NCBI GenBank assembly: GCA_020632575.1
Contig: JACKFH010000007.1
Location: 62,001 to 126,000 of the forward strand
Length of the DNA: 64,000 nucleotides
Source of the DNA: Candidatus Omnitrophota bacterium
GTDB lineage: Bacteria; Hinthialibacterota; Hinthialibacteria; OLB16
Reading direction: 5' to 3'
Shown here in pieces: positions 16,365-25,922 of the stretch. Below the pieces are notes generated by a model. That model worked only from the letters and a program-made list of their open reading frames with translations, did no database searches and was not told the origin of the DNA. Position 1 is the stretch's first letter, and the number at the start of each line of letters is the position of its first letter. Position numbers and translations under genes: made by a program.

Positions 16365-17732
16365 CTAAGTTGCTTCCACATCGGGGAGGCGCGCCGATAG
16401 GAGAGCTCCGATTGTCCCGCAAACGGCAAAGACAATGAGGATGCCCCCGGGACCCAGCACTGTCGACAGCGCGCCGATGGTTCCGGTCACCAACAAAAGA
16501 AAACCGATGATCGTGTTGCTTGTGGAGACATAATCCGTGCGCTTGTTCCCTTCGCCTAGGTTGACGACATAGGTTTTGCGCCCCACACGAACGCCATTGT
16601 GAGCCACGCTCAACAGGAAGAAACCGACAACAGTCGCCCAAGGCAAGAGCGTGTGAGAAGGAGCGATCACTTCAAACCCGCCGATAATAAAACCTAAAAG
16701 AGCGGCAAGGGCTCCGCCCAAAGCCATAGAGAGTCGGCTGCTCCGATCGGAGAGGTTTCCCCAAAAGACTCCCGAGACGCCGACCGCGAATCCCTGCGCG
16801 AGAATGAAGATCCCCAACCAGTGCAACCCCCCCTCGGAACTCTCCTGAACGATGCGAACGTAGTAGGGGGCCGAAAGAGCGGTCGCGAGAAGGAAGGCGC
16901 GGGCGGTGACGAAATGGATGAATGAGGAATCGCTCCAAAGCGTTTTTAGCCGGGAGACCACCCCCGCTCTTTCTCCATCCTCCTCGACTTCCCCCGCCGG
17001 CTCCTCGATCCGTTTGTAGATGGCCGCCGCGATGAGCCAGCAGCATCCCGCCAATCCGACCAGTCCACAAAAATAGATCTGTCCGCTTTGAGTTTGAGGC
17101 ATGAGGATCAGAAGCAGACCGACCGCCATCACCATGAAATTGGAGAGGCTGGCCGACAACCCGGTGATTCGTCCGCGGATCTTTTTCGGCATGGTCTTGC
17201 CCAGAACGTCTTTGGAAGTGATCGAGCAGAGGGATCGGGCGACACTGAACAGGCCGAGAAGCAACAGGACCAGAATCCCGGCCCAAACCCCCTGGAGAAG
17301 AATCCCGGTCGCGGCGATTCCCAGGATGGCGGCCCCCTGAGTCAGGCAACCGACCAGCCAAACGCCTTTCCGGTATCGGTGAAGGCGAATCCATTGGGCC
17401 AAATATATTTGTGGGAGCATCGAACCCGATTCCCGGATCGGCACCAACATCCCGATAACCGCCTCGGGGGCTCCAACCGCCCCCAACATCCATGTCAAAA
17501 CCGTCTTAGGGTTGGCTAAAGCATCGCCAGTTTTGGTCAAAAGGCTTGAGCCCACGATGGAGAGAGCGTTCCGTTTGAGATTGGGGTCGATCTCATTCTC
17601 ATCGGATTTCGCGCCTTCGGAGAAATCTCCAAGAAGCCAGTTCCATCCTTTTGAGGCTCTGTGTCGCACAGATTTCTCCTGCCAGCTGAAGTTGCGAAAA
17701 AGCGGTTTCCCCTGCATTTTCACCCGATTCAC
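16365..17732 (-). CDS. Major facilitator superfamily transporter
   Basis: A 455-residue polytopic membrane protein with about twelve hydrophobic segments arranged as two six-helix halves separated by a charged loop (KRIEEPAGEVEEDGERAGVV) near residue 250. The loop between helices 8 and 9 has the MFS-like GNLSDRSSRLSMALGG motif. It has a 60-residue hydrophilic N-terminal extension rich in Arg/Lys/Glu. The start may be GTG 17732 or ATG 17717; neither has a decisive ribosome site. The substrate cannot be told from the sequence. It is divergent from the hybrid sensor kinase across an 84-bp gap, so the two could be co-regulated. Confidence 0.85.
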   Translation of the reverse strand: MNRVKMQGKPLFRNFSWQEKSVRHRASKGWNWLLGDFSEGAKSDENEIDPNLKRNALSIVGSSLLTKTGDALANPKTVLTWMLGAVGAPEAVIGMLVPIRESGSMLPQIYLAQWIRLHRYRKGVWLVGCLTQGAAILGIAATGILLQGVWAGILVLLLLGLFSVARSLCSITSKDVLGKTMPKKIRGRITGLSASLSNFMVMAVGLLLILMPQTQSGQIYFCGLVGLAGCCWLIAAAIYKRIEEPAGEVEEDGERAGVVSRLKTLWSDSSFIHFVTARAFLLATALSAPYYVRIVQESSEGGLHWLGIFILAQGFAVGVSGVFWGNLSDRSSRLSMALGGALAALLGFIIGGFEVIAPSHTLLPWATVVGFFLLSVAHNGVRVGRKTYVVNLGEGNKRTDYVSTSNTIIGFLLLVTGTIGALSTVLGPGGILIVFAVCGTIGALLSARLPDVEAT

Positions 17733-17816
17733 CCCATTCGGGCTAGGTCAATTCTTCAACAAAACGGCGGAATCGGCCAGAACGCGGTGGAACCATAGCG
17801 CTTGTAAAACCTATCA

Positions 17817-20800
17817 ATGAAAAGTAATATAAAGAAACAAATTCATGAAACGCATGAATGCAAAAAGATGATTGAGAAGGTTTGTCCCATTGAATCGAGC
17901 CGAATGGCCACTGTACTCCGCTCCTTGGAACGGTTGAGGAGACTCGTTTTGCCGTTCGCGAGTCCCGTGGGTTTGACGGTCATCGGTCTTTTCGTGGGGC
18001 CGACACGCGGGTTTTCTCAGCCGGACGAGCCGTTATCTCAGCCATCCGCCTTTGGATGGGGAATTCTCGCCCTTATTCTTCTGGTCCTTTTTCTTCTTGC
18101 CTTAGGCTATGGGATTGTGAGGGCTCGACAGGCCGCGCGGCTGAGTTGCCGACTGAATGAATCCGAAGACGAGAAGAAGAAGCTCGGGGAAAAACTGAAG
18201 CAGGAAAACCGACGCTTCGACTTGATGAGCGATTCCCTTCCGGCACTTGTCGGTTACATCGACAAGGAAGAGAGGTATCGCCAGAACAACGCCACCTATG
18301 TGGCGTGGTATGGCCATCCACGGGATTGGTTTTGCGGCAAAACGATGCGCGAAGTGATGGGGCAAGCGGCGTACTCCATCGCGGAACCCTATATTCGAAA
18401 GGCGCTCGAGGGCGAAGTCGTGGAATTCCAACTCGAATCCGCCATCGGGTCGGTGGACCACGCTTTCATGAATGTGACCTATATTCCCCACCGATCGGAA
18501 ACAGACGAGGTCGAAGGGTTTTATTCTCTGGTTCAAGATGTGACCGAGTCCAGGAAACAGGATGCCCGGGTCTCCGGCGTTCTTGAGGCCATTCCCGACT
18601 CCCTCTTCGAGGTTACGGACAGTGGCGTTCTGGTGAACTGCCACGCGAACAAGAGTCAGCTCCTGAGAGGTTCGGCGGAGCAAATGATCGGATCTCATGT
18701 GAAGGACGCGTTTCACCCCGCCTCGAGCGGAGCCATCTTGCGCGGCATGGAGGAGGCGCGTTTCAAGGGGCGCCTGGTGACCATCGAGTTTCAGGTTACC
18801 GCCGCGGCCGAAACGAAACAGACCTTCGAGGGACGCATCGCACCGACCGAGACAGGCGCCTTCCTTGTCATCGTCAGGGAAATCACGGACCGCAAAATCG
18901 CCGAGGAAAACCTACGGCAGAGCCAGGAACTTCTCAAGCAAACCGGCGAAATGGCTCAAGTCGGAGGTTGGGAGTACAATCCCGCGACCTCCCATCTGAC
19001 ATGGTCCGATCAGGTGAACCGTATTCACGAACTCCCCTCCACGTATCTGCCGACACTCGAGGAATCGTTCGCTTTCTTTCCGGCGGATTCGGCCTCGGTC
19101 ATCCGCGAACACATGGCCCATGCTGTGGAAAGGAAGGAAGGGTTTGACCTTGAACTCCCATTAACCACCTCCAAGGGGAGCGAACGATGGGTTCGAGTGA
19201 TTGGTCGACCGACCGGCCAAAATGGAAAAGTCACCAAAGTGAGCGGTTCCTTCCAAGATATCACCAATCGAAAACTCGCCGAGCAAAAGGTTATGGAAGC
19301 GCGACTCGAAGCCGAGGAGCAGGCGGCCAAATTACGCGCTTACACCCGCGAGCTGGCCTCCAAGAACGACGAACTGCAAAAAGCTCGCGAGGAGGCGGAA
19401 GCGGGGACCCGAGCGAAAAGCGAATTCCTCGCCTCCATGAGCCACGAGATCCGAACCCCGATGAATGGCGTGCTGGGGATGGCGCGGTTGCTGCTCGATT
19501 CCGAACTGACTTCCGAACAAAAGGAATATGTCCAAACCATCCAGACCTCGGGCGATGTCCTGCTTGGAATCATCAACGACATTCTCGATTTCTCAAAGAT
19601 CGAAGCGGGGAAACTCGACATCGAACCCATCCCGTTCGACCTCCAAGTGGCATTGGACGAGGTGGTGGATCTGCTCCAGACGCGGGTCCATGAGAAGGGG
19701 CTCGAGTTGGTCGTGGATTACAAACCCAGCACCCCCACACAATTCATCGGCGACCCCGGAAGGATTCGTCAAATCCTGATGAACCTCATCAATAACGCCA
19801 TCAAGTTCACCCACGAAGGTTACATCCTCATCGAAGTGGAGTGCCTCCACCAAGATGAAACGGACTCGAGAATCAAAATCGCTATCGAAGACACCGGCAT
19901 CGGCATCGACGAAGAGGCTCAGCGAAAACTCTTCCAGTCCTTTTCGCAGGCGGATGCCTCGACGACTCGTCGCTATGGCGGGACAGGTCTTGGTCTGGCA
20001 ATCAGCAAGAAGCTAGTGGAACTCATGGACGGTGAAATCTCGGTGGAAAGCGAAATCGGGAATGGATCCACTTTTTGGTTCGCGTTGCCTTTGCCTCTTT
20101 GCAAGGAGTCCTCATCGGAAACCACCCAAATTCCCGAATGGCGGGGGGAGCCCGTTCTCATCATCGACGATCATCCAGTCAACCTAAAAGTTCTCGAATC
20201 GCAAGTGGCGAGCTGGGGATTTCAGGTCGAATCGTATTTATCGGCCAGCGAAGGAATCGAAGCCTTGGCCAAACGTTCGCATGAGGGACACCCCTACCGG
20301 TTTGTGCTCCTCGACGATCGCATGCCGGACATCGACGGGATGGAATCGGCGAAGCGGATCAAAGCAAACCCAGAAATCGCCGACTCCCAGTTGGTTCTCC
20401 TCACCTCTTCCGGACAACGGGGGGAGGCGAGGGTCTCGCAAGAGCACGGGTTTGAGGCCTACTTGGTGAAACCGGTTCGCCCCAACACCCTCCGCGACAC
20501 ACTGGCCATCCTCTGGAACAGACGGACAGCGGGTGACGATCACCGTCCATTAGTGACTCGTCACACCATCGCGGAGTCCAAGGTCGCGGTTGGCGAACAG
20601 CCGAACCCGAAAGAATCTTTGACGGTCTGCATCCTTCTGGCGGAGGATAACAAGATCAATCAAAAGGTCGCGGTGAGAATGTTGGAAAAACTCGGTTGTA
20701 AGGTGGATGTGGCGGGGAACGGCGTGGAGGCGCTGGAAATGGTTCAACAGTTCAACTACGACCTCATCCTGATGGACTGCCAGATGCCCGAACTCGACGG

Positions 20801-20999
20801 CTATCAGGCGACAGCGGAAATCAGGCGGCTCCCCGACAAGCGAATCAGCGGCATCCCGATCGTCGCGATGACCGCGAACGCCATGGAGGGGGACCGCGAG
20901 AAATGCCTCTCGGCGGGGATGGACGATTACCTCAGCAAACCGGTTAACGCCGATGATCTCGAGGAAAAGATTCGCAACTACGCCAAAGCGACGGTGTAA
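17817..20999 (+). CDS. Hybrid sensor histidine kinase with three PAS and two receiver domains
   Basis: A 1060-residue inner-membrane sensor kinase. Two hydrophobic segments lie at about residues 44-63 and 82-105, with a short loop between them, so sensing is probably intramembrane or through the cytoplasmic PAS domains (about 130-245, 250-365 and 370-490). A coiled linker leads to HisKA with FLASMSHEIRTPMNGVLG (His about 543) and HATPase with NLINNAIKF, DTGIGI and GGTGLGLAI boxes. Two receiver domains follow: phospho-acceptor Asp near 833 (LLDDRMPDIDG) and near 987 (LMDCQMPELDG). No HPt domain is present, so a separate phosphotransfer protein or direct receiver output is needed. No output gene lies nearby. 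The start is uncertain; later in-frame ATGs exist at 17869 and 17904. Confidence 0.92.
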   Translation: MKSNIKKQIHETHECKKMIEKVCPIESSRMATVLRSLERLRRLVLPFASPVGLTVIGLFVGPTRGFSQPDEPLSQPSAFGWGILALILLVLFLLALGYGIVRARQAARLSCRLNESEDEKKKLGEKLKQENRRFDLMSDSLPALVGYIDKEERYRQNNATYVAWYGHPRDWFCGKTMREVMGQAAYSIAEPYIRKALEGEVVEFQLESAIGSVDHAFMNVTYIPHRSETDEVEGFYSLVQDVTESRKQDARVSGVLEAIPDSLFEVTDSGVLVNCHANKSQLLRGSAEQMIGSHVKDAFHPASSGAILRGMEEARFKGRLVTIEFQVTAAAETKQTFEGRIAPTETGAFLVIVREITDRKIAEENLRQSQELLKQTGEMAQVGGWEYNPATSHLTWSDQVNRIHELPSTYLPTLEESFAFFPADSASVIREHMAHAVERKEGFDLELPLTTSKGSERWVRVIGRPTGQNGKVTKVSGSFQDITNRKLAEQKVMEARLEAEEQAAKLRAYTRELASKNDELQKAREEAEAGTRAKSEFLASMSHEIRTPMNGVLGMARLLLDSELTSEQKEYVQTIQTSGDVLLGIINDILDFSKIEAGKLDIEPIPFDLQVALDEVVDLLQTRVHEKGLELVVDYKPSTPTQFIGDPGRIRQILMNLINNAIKFTHEGYILIEVECLHQDETDSRIKIAIEDTGIGIDEEAQRKLFQSFSQADASTTRRYGGTGLGLAISKKLVELMDGEISVESEIGNGSTFWFALPLPLCKESSSETTQIPEWRGEPVLIIDDHPVNLKVLESQVASWGFQVESYLSASEGIEALAKRSHEGHPYRFVLLDDRMPDIDGMESAKRIKANPEIADSQLVLLTSSGQRGEARVSQEHGFEAYLVKPVRPNTLRDTLAILWNRRTAGDDHRPLVTRHTIAESKVAVGEQPNPKESLTVCILLAEDNKINQKVAVRMLEKLGCKVDVAGNGVEALEMVQQFNYDLILMDCQMPELDGYQATAEIRRLPDKRISGIPIVAMTANAMEGDREKCLSAGMDDYLSKPVNADDLEEKIRNYAKATV

Positions 21000-21016
21000 C
21001 CCTCAGTCATCCCGTT

Positions 21017-23005
21017 TCACTCCCACTCCAAATCCTTTCGTTCGAAAAAGAAGAACCTTCCATCCTCGTTGGCGACAATGAGATCGGGGCCGGTCTTGGG
21101 GTCGAACTCCGCCACTGTGGGGCCGCAGGAGTGGTGGCCGATGTACAGGTTCTTTCCCTTGAACCGGAAAATGACGGGGAACTTGAATCGAGGCGCCTCA
21201 TTGGTTCCAACGTTCCTGAGAAACAATACCGCCGAACCCGGGAGTCCAAGCGATTGTGGGAGACCCGTCTCGGGGTTGGGGACCGAACCGTGTTTGGGAG
21301 TCCCCACCACCAAATCGACTTTGCCATCCAGGTCCCAGTCGCAAAGGTTGATCTTGAGCCTTCCCGTTCCTCCCGCGGAGAGGAAATTCGCGCCGATCGG
21401 CGAACCGTCCTCCAGACGGAGCTTGCCGCCTTCCTCCAGGTTGTAATCGTCGAGACGCCAGTACAGATGAAATTGGTCGTCATCGTCCAACGCCACGTAT
21501 GCCATCCGGCCTCCCAGCTTCGCGACCCCCGGCTTGACCCGCCAAGTTCCATGGAGTTCGAGGCCCTTGAGGTAGATCGGGTGGAGCGGTTCGAGCTCGG
21601 GTTCCGTCGCCGTTCCCACGTTCAGGGCGATGCGATGTCGCGCCGTGCTGTCGCTCAACAAGAGATCGGGTCGGCCATCCTCGTTCCAATCCGCCACGGT
21701 CGGGCAGACATATCCCCATCGGGATTCGAAGGGTCCCTGGATGTCTAGTCGGTATCCGGGTTGGAGGTGGATGGTTCGACCGCCGGCGGAAAGCCGTTTT
21801 CCACTCGCGTATTTCGGGTCGGCGTTCGACCCAATGTTTTCGAAAAAGAGAACGAACCCCTCGGAGTTTCCGGAAACGATGTCGAGGTCGCCATCGCCAT
21901 CCCAATCAACGGCATTCGGAACGGGCAGCGATCCCGCGTACAGGTCGGCCTCGGCCTGGAGCGCCGGAACCGGGTCCTCGAAAACGGGAGACCCACCATC
22001 GGTGAATTCCCCGGTGAAGCGATAGTAGTGAGCCCCGCCTTCCCCGCCGACGATCAAGTCGGACAACCCGGTTTCCGGGTTGGGATAGAAGACGGGGGAG
22101 GACTGGATGGTGGGGTGACGGAGAATGTTTCCCTTGCGATCGACAACATATCGTCCCGGGATGGATCCCTGGTTCGGTTGGTGGATTCCGGAGTAGACCA
22201 TCATCTCTCCCATACGGCCCCCACCGATGACCACGGGATCCGCGTTCCTCGCGAACCTTCCGGCGTCGAGGTGACAGTAAGAATCCAAGACCTCTTGCGT
22301 GGTTTGGGAGATAAGCGAGGCGGGTTTGAGGGACTTCGAGAAGTCGGCGCTCAGGGGGGCGGCGAATAGGCCTGCCGCCGAGAGTTTCCCACGCCAGATG
22401 CCTCGACCGTCATAGGGGTTGTATTCGGGATCTCGACTCCCGACATCGTCGGGCGGGCGATATCGGACGCCATCGGAAACATCGAAGGCGACCCGCCAGG
22501 CGCCATCGGCCATCGGAAGCGCCGCGAGGTTGCGGGGATTCCTGGGGAGGCCCTCGACTTGGGCCCGGCCGATCTCCCGCAACGAACGATCCTCCGCGCT
22601 GAAGATCGTGTGAACGACCTCCGATCCCTGGAGCCAGAGCCCATGGACCGTCCCGTCCTCGAGCTGAAGCAGCGTACCGGACGGCGGACTCGCGTCTCCG
22701 AAGGGATGGGAGATACGAGCCCCCTCGCCAAAAATCGGAGTCCCCTCCTCGGTCCTGTTCTGGAAGGGATAGAGGAAGAGCCCTGTCTCCTCTCCGAATC
22801 GGGTGGTTCGCAAGAACAGATCGCAATCGGTGGCTCCAGAGATTCGAGCGCACCCCATTGGTTCCGTGACGACGCCGTAGGTGGCGAGAGGTCCGCGCCC
22901 CGTCTCGGTTCCGACAGGGATTTTCTTTCCGGATTCGAGGGAATGAGAGGGAGTCATCACGAAAATGCTGAGGAGGAATAGGTTGAGAGAAACACGAAGA
23001 GTCAT
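21017..23005 (-). CDS. Secreted FG-GAP/VCBS repeat protein
   Basis: A 662-residue exported protein. ATG 23005 begins a signal peptide (MTLRVSLNLFLLSIFVMTPSHS); an upstream extension to 23062 is Gly/Arg/Pro-rich and rejected. The mature part has repeated calcium-loop blades: AVDWDGDGDLDIVSG, VADWNEDGRPDLLLSD, LCDWDLDGKVDLVVG and AEFDPKTGPDLIVAN, typical of FG-GAP/VCBS beta-propellers like those in integrin alpha chains and bacterial surface proteins. No enzymatic motif is evident. It probably acts outside the cell in binding or glycan recognition, but this is inferred. It converges on the sensor kinase with a 17-bp gap. Confidence 0.8.
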   Translation of the reverse strand: MTLRVSLNLFLLSIFVMTPSHSLESGKKIPVGTETGRGPLATYGVVTEPMGCARISGATDCDLFLRTTRFGEETGLFLYPFQNRTEEGTPIFGEGARISHPFGDASPPSGTLLQLEDGTVHGLWLQGSEVVHTIFSAEDRSLREIGRAQVEGLPRNPRNLAALPMADGAWRVAFDVSDGVRYRPPDDVGSRDPEYNPYDGRGIWRGKLSAAGLFAAPLSADFSKSLKPASLISQTTQEVLDSYCHLDAGRFARNADPVVIGGGRMGEMMVYSGIHQPNQGSIPGRYVVDRKGNILRHPTIQSSPVFYPNPETGLSDLIVGGEGGAHYYRFTGEFTDGGSPVFEDPVPALQAEADLYAGSLPVPNAVDWDGDGDLDIVSGNSEGFVLFFENIGSNADPKYASGKRLSAGGRTIHLQPGYRLDIQGPFESRWGYVCPTVADWNEDGRPDLLLSDSTARHRIALNVGTATEPELEPLHPIYLKGLELHGTWRVKPGVAKLGGRMAYVALDDDDQFHLYWRLDDYNLEEGGKLRLEDGSPIGANFLSAGGTGRLKINLCDWDLDGKVDLVVGTPKHGSVPNPETGLPQSLGLPGSAVLFLRNVGTNEAPRFKFPVIFRFKGKNLYIGHHSCGPTVAEFDPKTGPDLIVANEDGRFFFFERKDLEWE

Positions 23006-23102
23006 GGTGCGTCCAATCAAAAAGGGATGTGGCCGGAGAGGTTCGCCTCCCCGGCCACCCACTTGTAATGGACTGACGACCGTTTGCCAAGCGACTCAAG
23101 TT

Positions 23103-24161
23103 CTAAGGCTTGGCCTCGAGAATAAGATTGAACGGCGTCTCCGATGCTTTTCGGAATGTTCGGAAGCCAGCCTCACGAAAGACATCGGCGAGTCGCTTCT
23201 CTCCCGCTTGGGCTCCCAACGCCATTCCCACTTCCTCCGAGAGCGAGTGCGCGCAGCAGAGCATCGAGGAGGCCGAGTAATAGAGCGTCCCGACCGGGTT
23301 CAGGTTCTCCTCGACCCGATCTCTGGCGAAGGGTTCGATCAACATGACCGTGCCATCCTCCGCGAGACACTCCTTCGCGTGCTTAGCGGCTCCGATCGGA
23401 TCGCCCATGTCGTGGAGGCAGTCGAAGAAACAGATCAGGTCGAACCCTTCGTTGGGGTAATCCTTGGCGGTGGCGATTTCGAAGGTCGCTCGGGTATCGA
23501 GCCCCTCCTCGCGCGCATTCTCCCGCGCGATGGCGATCGAACCCTCATGGCTGTCATATCCGAAGAAGGTCGAATTGGGAAATGCCTCCGCCATTAAGCG
23601 AGTGGAGACGCCATACCCGCAACCGACATCGGCCACCTTTGCTCCCCGTTCGAGTTTCTCCACCAAACCCTCAACAGCGGGAATCCAGTTGGAAACGAGC
23701 TGGCTCTTATAGGCGGTCCGAAAGAATGCCGCTGTGCCGCAATAGAGACGCTCGTGGTGGCTCCCCCAGGGGACCCCGTTCCCGGTGCGAAACGCCTCGA
23801 TCGCTTGGTCCTCGTCATGCCACATCGAGGCGGGAACCTCCCACGCGGGCGGGAAATAGACGGGGCCCTCGCTGTTGGCGAGCACCATCGCCTGCTCGGG
23901 AGAGAGTTCGTAGGTCTCGCTCTCCGGATGGTACAAAAGATATCCCGCAGCCGATTGGGCGTTCAACCACTCGCGGACATATCGCTCCCCGCACCCCGCG
24001 CGTTGGGCGATCTCACTCGAGGTGAGCGGACCCGCGCCCGCCATCGCTTGATACAATCCGAGCTTCGATCCGAGGCTGACCATGATTCCGACATAACTCG
24101 AGGCCAGATCCGAGACAACACGATCCAGAAAAAGATTGAGTTTTTCTTCATTGACTTGCAT
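23103..24161 (-). CDS. Class I SAM-dependent methyltransferase with N-terminal winged helix
   Basis: A 352-residue protein with an N-terminal helix-turn-helix-like domain (LTSSEIAQRAGCGERYVREW) and a class I methyltransferase domain with motif I ADVGCGYGVS, motif II YDSHEGSIA, motif III-like FDLICFFDCLHDMGDP and post-motif VMLIEPFA. The layout resembles small-molecule O-methyltransferases and the methyltransferases that carry a winged-helix dimerisation domain. ATG 24161 is chosen because AAGGAG lies about 10 bp upstream; the frame extends to 24203. It is divergent from a GlxA-type regulator across a 117-bp gap, and that regulator may control it. Substrate unknown. Confidence 0.85.
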   Translation of the reverse strand: MQVNEEKLNLFLDRVVSDLASSYVGIMVSLGSKLGLYQAMAGAGPLTSSEIAQRAGCGERYVREWLNAQSAAGYLLYHPESETYELSPEQAMVLANSEGPVYFPPAWEVPASMWHDEDQAIEAFRTGNGVPWGSHHERLYCGTAAFFRTAYKSQLVSNWIPAVEGLVEKLERGAKVADVGCGYGVSTRLMAEAFPNSTFFGYDSHEGSIAIARENAREEGLDTRATFEIATAKDYPNEGFDLICFFDCLHDMGDPIGAAKHAKECLAEDGTVMLIEPFARDRVEENLNPVGTLYYSASSMLCCAHSLSEEVGMALGAQAGEKRLADVFREAGFRTFRKASETPFNLILEAKP

Positions 24162-24211
24162 GACTTTGTTTCTCCTTGGGCGGATTTGTTGAAACTCCTT
24201 CAATTTATGTG

Positions 24212-24240
24212 TTGAGGGGTGAATCGGTAAGCGTTAGACT
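24212..24240 (+). promoter_or_regulatory. Possible sigma70 promoter for the GlxA-type regulator
   Basis: TTGAGG (24212-24217) and TAGACT (24235-24240) are separated by 17 bp, four of six matches each. It lies in the divergent gap and reads towards the regulator, 38 bp before its ATG. A TTGAA-N5-TTCAA dyad sits just upstream at about 24188-24202. Confidence 0.3.
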
Positions 24241-24278
24241 GGCCACAATCGGTTCAAATAGGCCACTCGGAGGCGGTA

Positions 24279-25316
24279 ATGATCGAATTCCATCGAAGGA
24301 TTCATGTCAGTCTCCTGACTCTGCCGGATTCGATGGCGTCCCCGGTGAGTGGCCTATTCGATGTTTTCCAGTCCGTCGGTCTGAAGGATCTCCTAGGTGA
24401 GGATGCTCCGTCCGATCCGCCTTTCGAAATCGAGATAGTCGCCCAGAATCGATCGGTGGTGGGGACCGCGAGCGGGTTGCCGATCACCCCTCACCGCGCG
24501 ATTGAGGAAGTCGATCGCACCGATATCGTCATTGTTCCCGCTATGATGGTTTCCGATATGGAGTGGGTGACCGGGCGCTACCCCGAGGCAGTCGAGTGGC
24601 TCCTTTCGATGCACAAGAAAGGGGCGACTCTTTGTTCGGCATGTTCGGGTGTGTTGCTCTTGGCTGAAACTGGGTTGTTGGATGGGCGCGACGCGACCAT
24701 CCATTGGGCTTTCGCCCCCACTTTCCAACGCAATTTCTCAAGGATTCGATTGCGGCTTGAGGAGGTTTTGATAGTCGCCGGGAAGCGGGAGGAGTTCGTG
24801 ATGGCGGGAGCGGGGGCATCCTGGCATGACCTCGCTCTTTATCTGGTGGCAAGGCACGCGGGATCGGCCACCGCGCAGGCGGTCGCGAGGTTTCTCCTTT
24901 TGCAGTGGCACAAGGATGGGCAAGCCCCTTATGTCCCCTTTTCGCCCCCCATCGACCATGGCGACGCTGTTGTTGGCGATCTTCAGGAATGGTTGAAAGC
25001 GCATTACATGGTGGCGTCCCCAGTCGAGGAAATGGTGCACCGCTCGGGTCTGCCTGAACGGAGTTTCAAGCGCCGGTTCACCAAGGCGACCGGGTTTTCC
25101 CCGATCGCTTACGTTCAACATACTCGCATCGAGGTGGCGAAAAGACGACTGGAAAGAACGGATGACTCCGTGGATGAGATCGGTTGGTCGGTCGGTTACG
25201 AGGACGCCTCTTATTTCCGTCGCCTCTTCAAGAAATTCACTCACCTGAAACCCAGCGAGTATCGAAAGAAGTTTCGCGTTCCTTCGCCATCGGTCTTCGC
25301 CAGCGACACCGAATAA
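24279..25316 (+). CDS. GlxA-type AraC-family transcriptional regulator
   Basis: A 345-residue regulator with an N-terminal DJ-1/PfpI-like domain (ATLCSACSGVLLLAETGLL, with the nucleophile-elbow region and a Ser/Cys cluster) and a C-terminal AraC-type double helix-turn-helix (VEEMVHRSGLPERSFKRRF and DEIGWSVGYEDASYFRRLFK). This matches the GlxA family, whose N-domain is thought to bind small ligands rather than cleave. ATG 24279 follows GGAGG at a proper distance. The divergent methyltransferase is the nearest candidate target. Length and frame are normal. Confidence 0.9.
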   Translation: MIEFHRRIHVSLLTLPDSMASPVSGLFDVFQSVGLKDLLGEDAPSDPPFEIEIVAQNRSVVGTASGLPITPHRAIEEVDRTDIVIVPAMMVSDMEWVTGRYPEAVEWLLSMHKKGATLCSACSGVLLLAETGLLDGRDATIHWAFAPTFQRNFSRIRLRLEEVLIVAGKREEFVMAGAGASWHDLALYLVARHAGSATAQAVARFLLLQWHKDGQAPYVPFSPPIDHGDAVVGDLQEWLKAHYMVASPVEEMVHRSGLPERSFKRRFTKATGFSPIAYVQHTRIEVAKRRLERTDDSVDEIGWSVGYEDASYFRRLFKKFTHLKPSEYRKKFRVPSPSVFASDTE

Positions 25317-25342
25317 CATTTCATTCGCCACAAAAACAGGAA

Positions 25343-25370
25343 GACCCCCTCAACCGAGGTTGAAGGGGTC
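25343..25370 (-). terminator. Intrinsic terminator
   Basis: GACCCC-C-TCAACC-GA-GGTTGA-A-GGGGTC forms a strong stem. Read on the minus strand it is followed by a short U-rich tail (TTCCTGTTTTTG), so it ends the His-rich protein transcript. It lies between two convergent genes and may also stop the regulator transcript on the plus strand. Confidence 0.75.
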
Positions 25371-25417
25371 TCCTGACAAAGAAGGAAGGCGGTATGTGAA
25401 CAGAGAGAAAGTCCGAT

Positions 25418-25684
25418 TTAGCGGTGGTACACGTAGTCCCAGTGACCGGGGACCCAGTGACGGTGGCAGCCATGGCCGATGTAGTAACCGGGGATCCAGA
25501 CTCGGTCGAAATGACCGTGGTGGTGGCCGTGGCCATGACCGCCGAAATGGAAATCGACGTGTCCGGTGCGGAAGCCGCCCTTGAAATTCTTCTTCCAGCC
25601 GGCTTGGGCTTGATCGGCGCCCGCGAAGGCGAAGAGGGTAAATGCGACGATGGCGGCTGCGAAAGTGGTTTTGAGAGTTTTCAT
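25418..25684 (-). CDS. Secreted Gly/His-rich small protein
   Basis: An 88-residue protein with a clear signal peptide (MKTLKTTFAAAIVAFTLFAFAGADQAQA) starting at ATG 25684; an upstream in-frame start at 25699 is less likely. The mature part is packed with His, Gly and Trp (HFGGHGHGHHHGHFDRVWIP then HGCHRHWVPGHWDYVYHR). The His clusters suggest binding of Zn, Cu or Ni in the periplasm or at the surface. It resembles the WVPGHW/YYVGH-type small exported proteins common in planctomycetes, whose function is unproven. A strong terminator follows. Confidence 0.7.
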   Translation of the reverse strand: MKTLKTTFAAAIVAFTLFAFAGADQAQAGWKKNFKGGFRTGHVDFHFGGHGHGHHHGHFDRVWIPGYYIGHGCHRHWVPGHWDYVYHR

Positions 25685-25922
25685 GATTGTGTCCTCCAAA
25701 TCTTTTTTTGTTTCAGGCCGTCTGTTTCCTCGCGGCCTGTTGTTGTTCTGATGGGGTAACGAGACCCTGCGGAGGATTTGCCAATTTTTTTCAGTGTGTA
25801 ATGTTTTGTAGCGATTCGTTGGTTGGACATAGTCACCGGATGAACAGTTGACCCGAAGGAAACGGGGGCCATAGACTGCTTAATCTCCGACTCAATCCCC
25901 TATCGGAAGGATGGAACACCCG

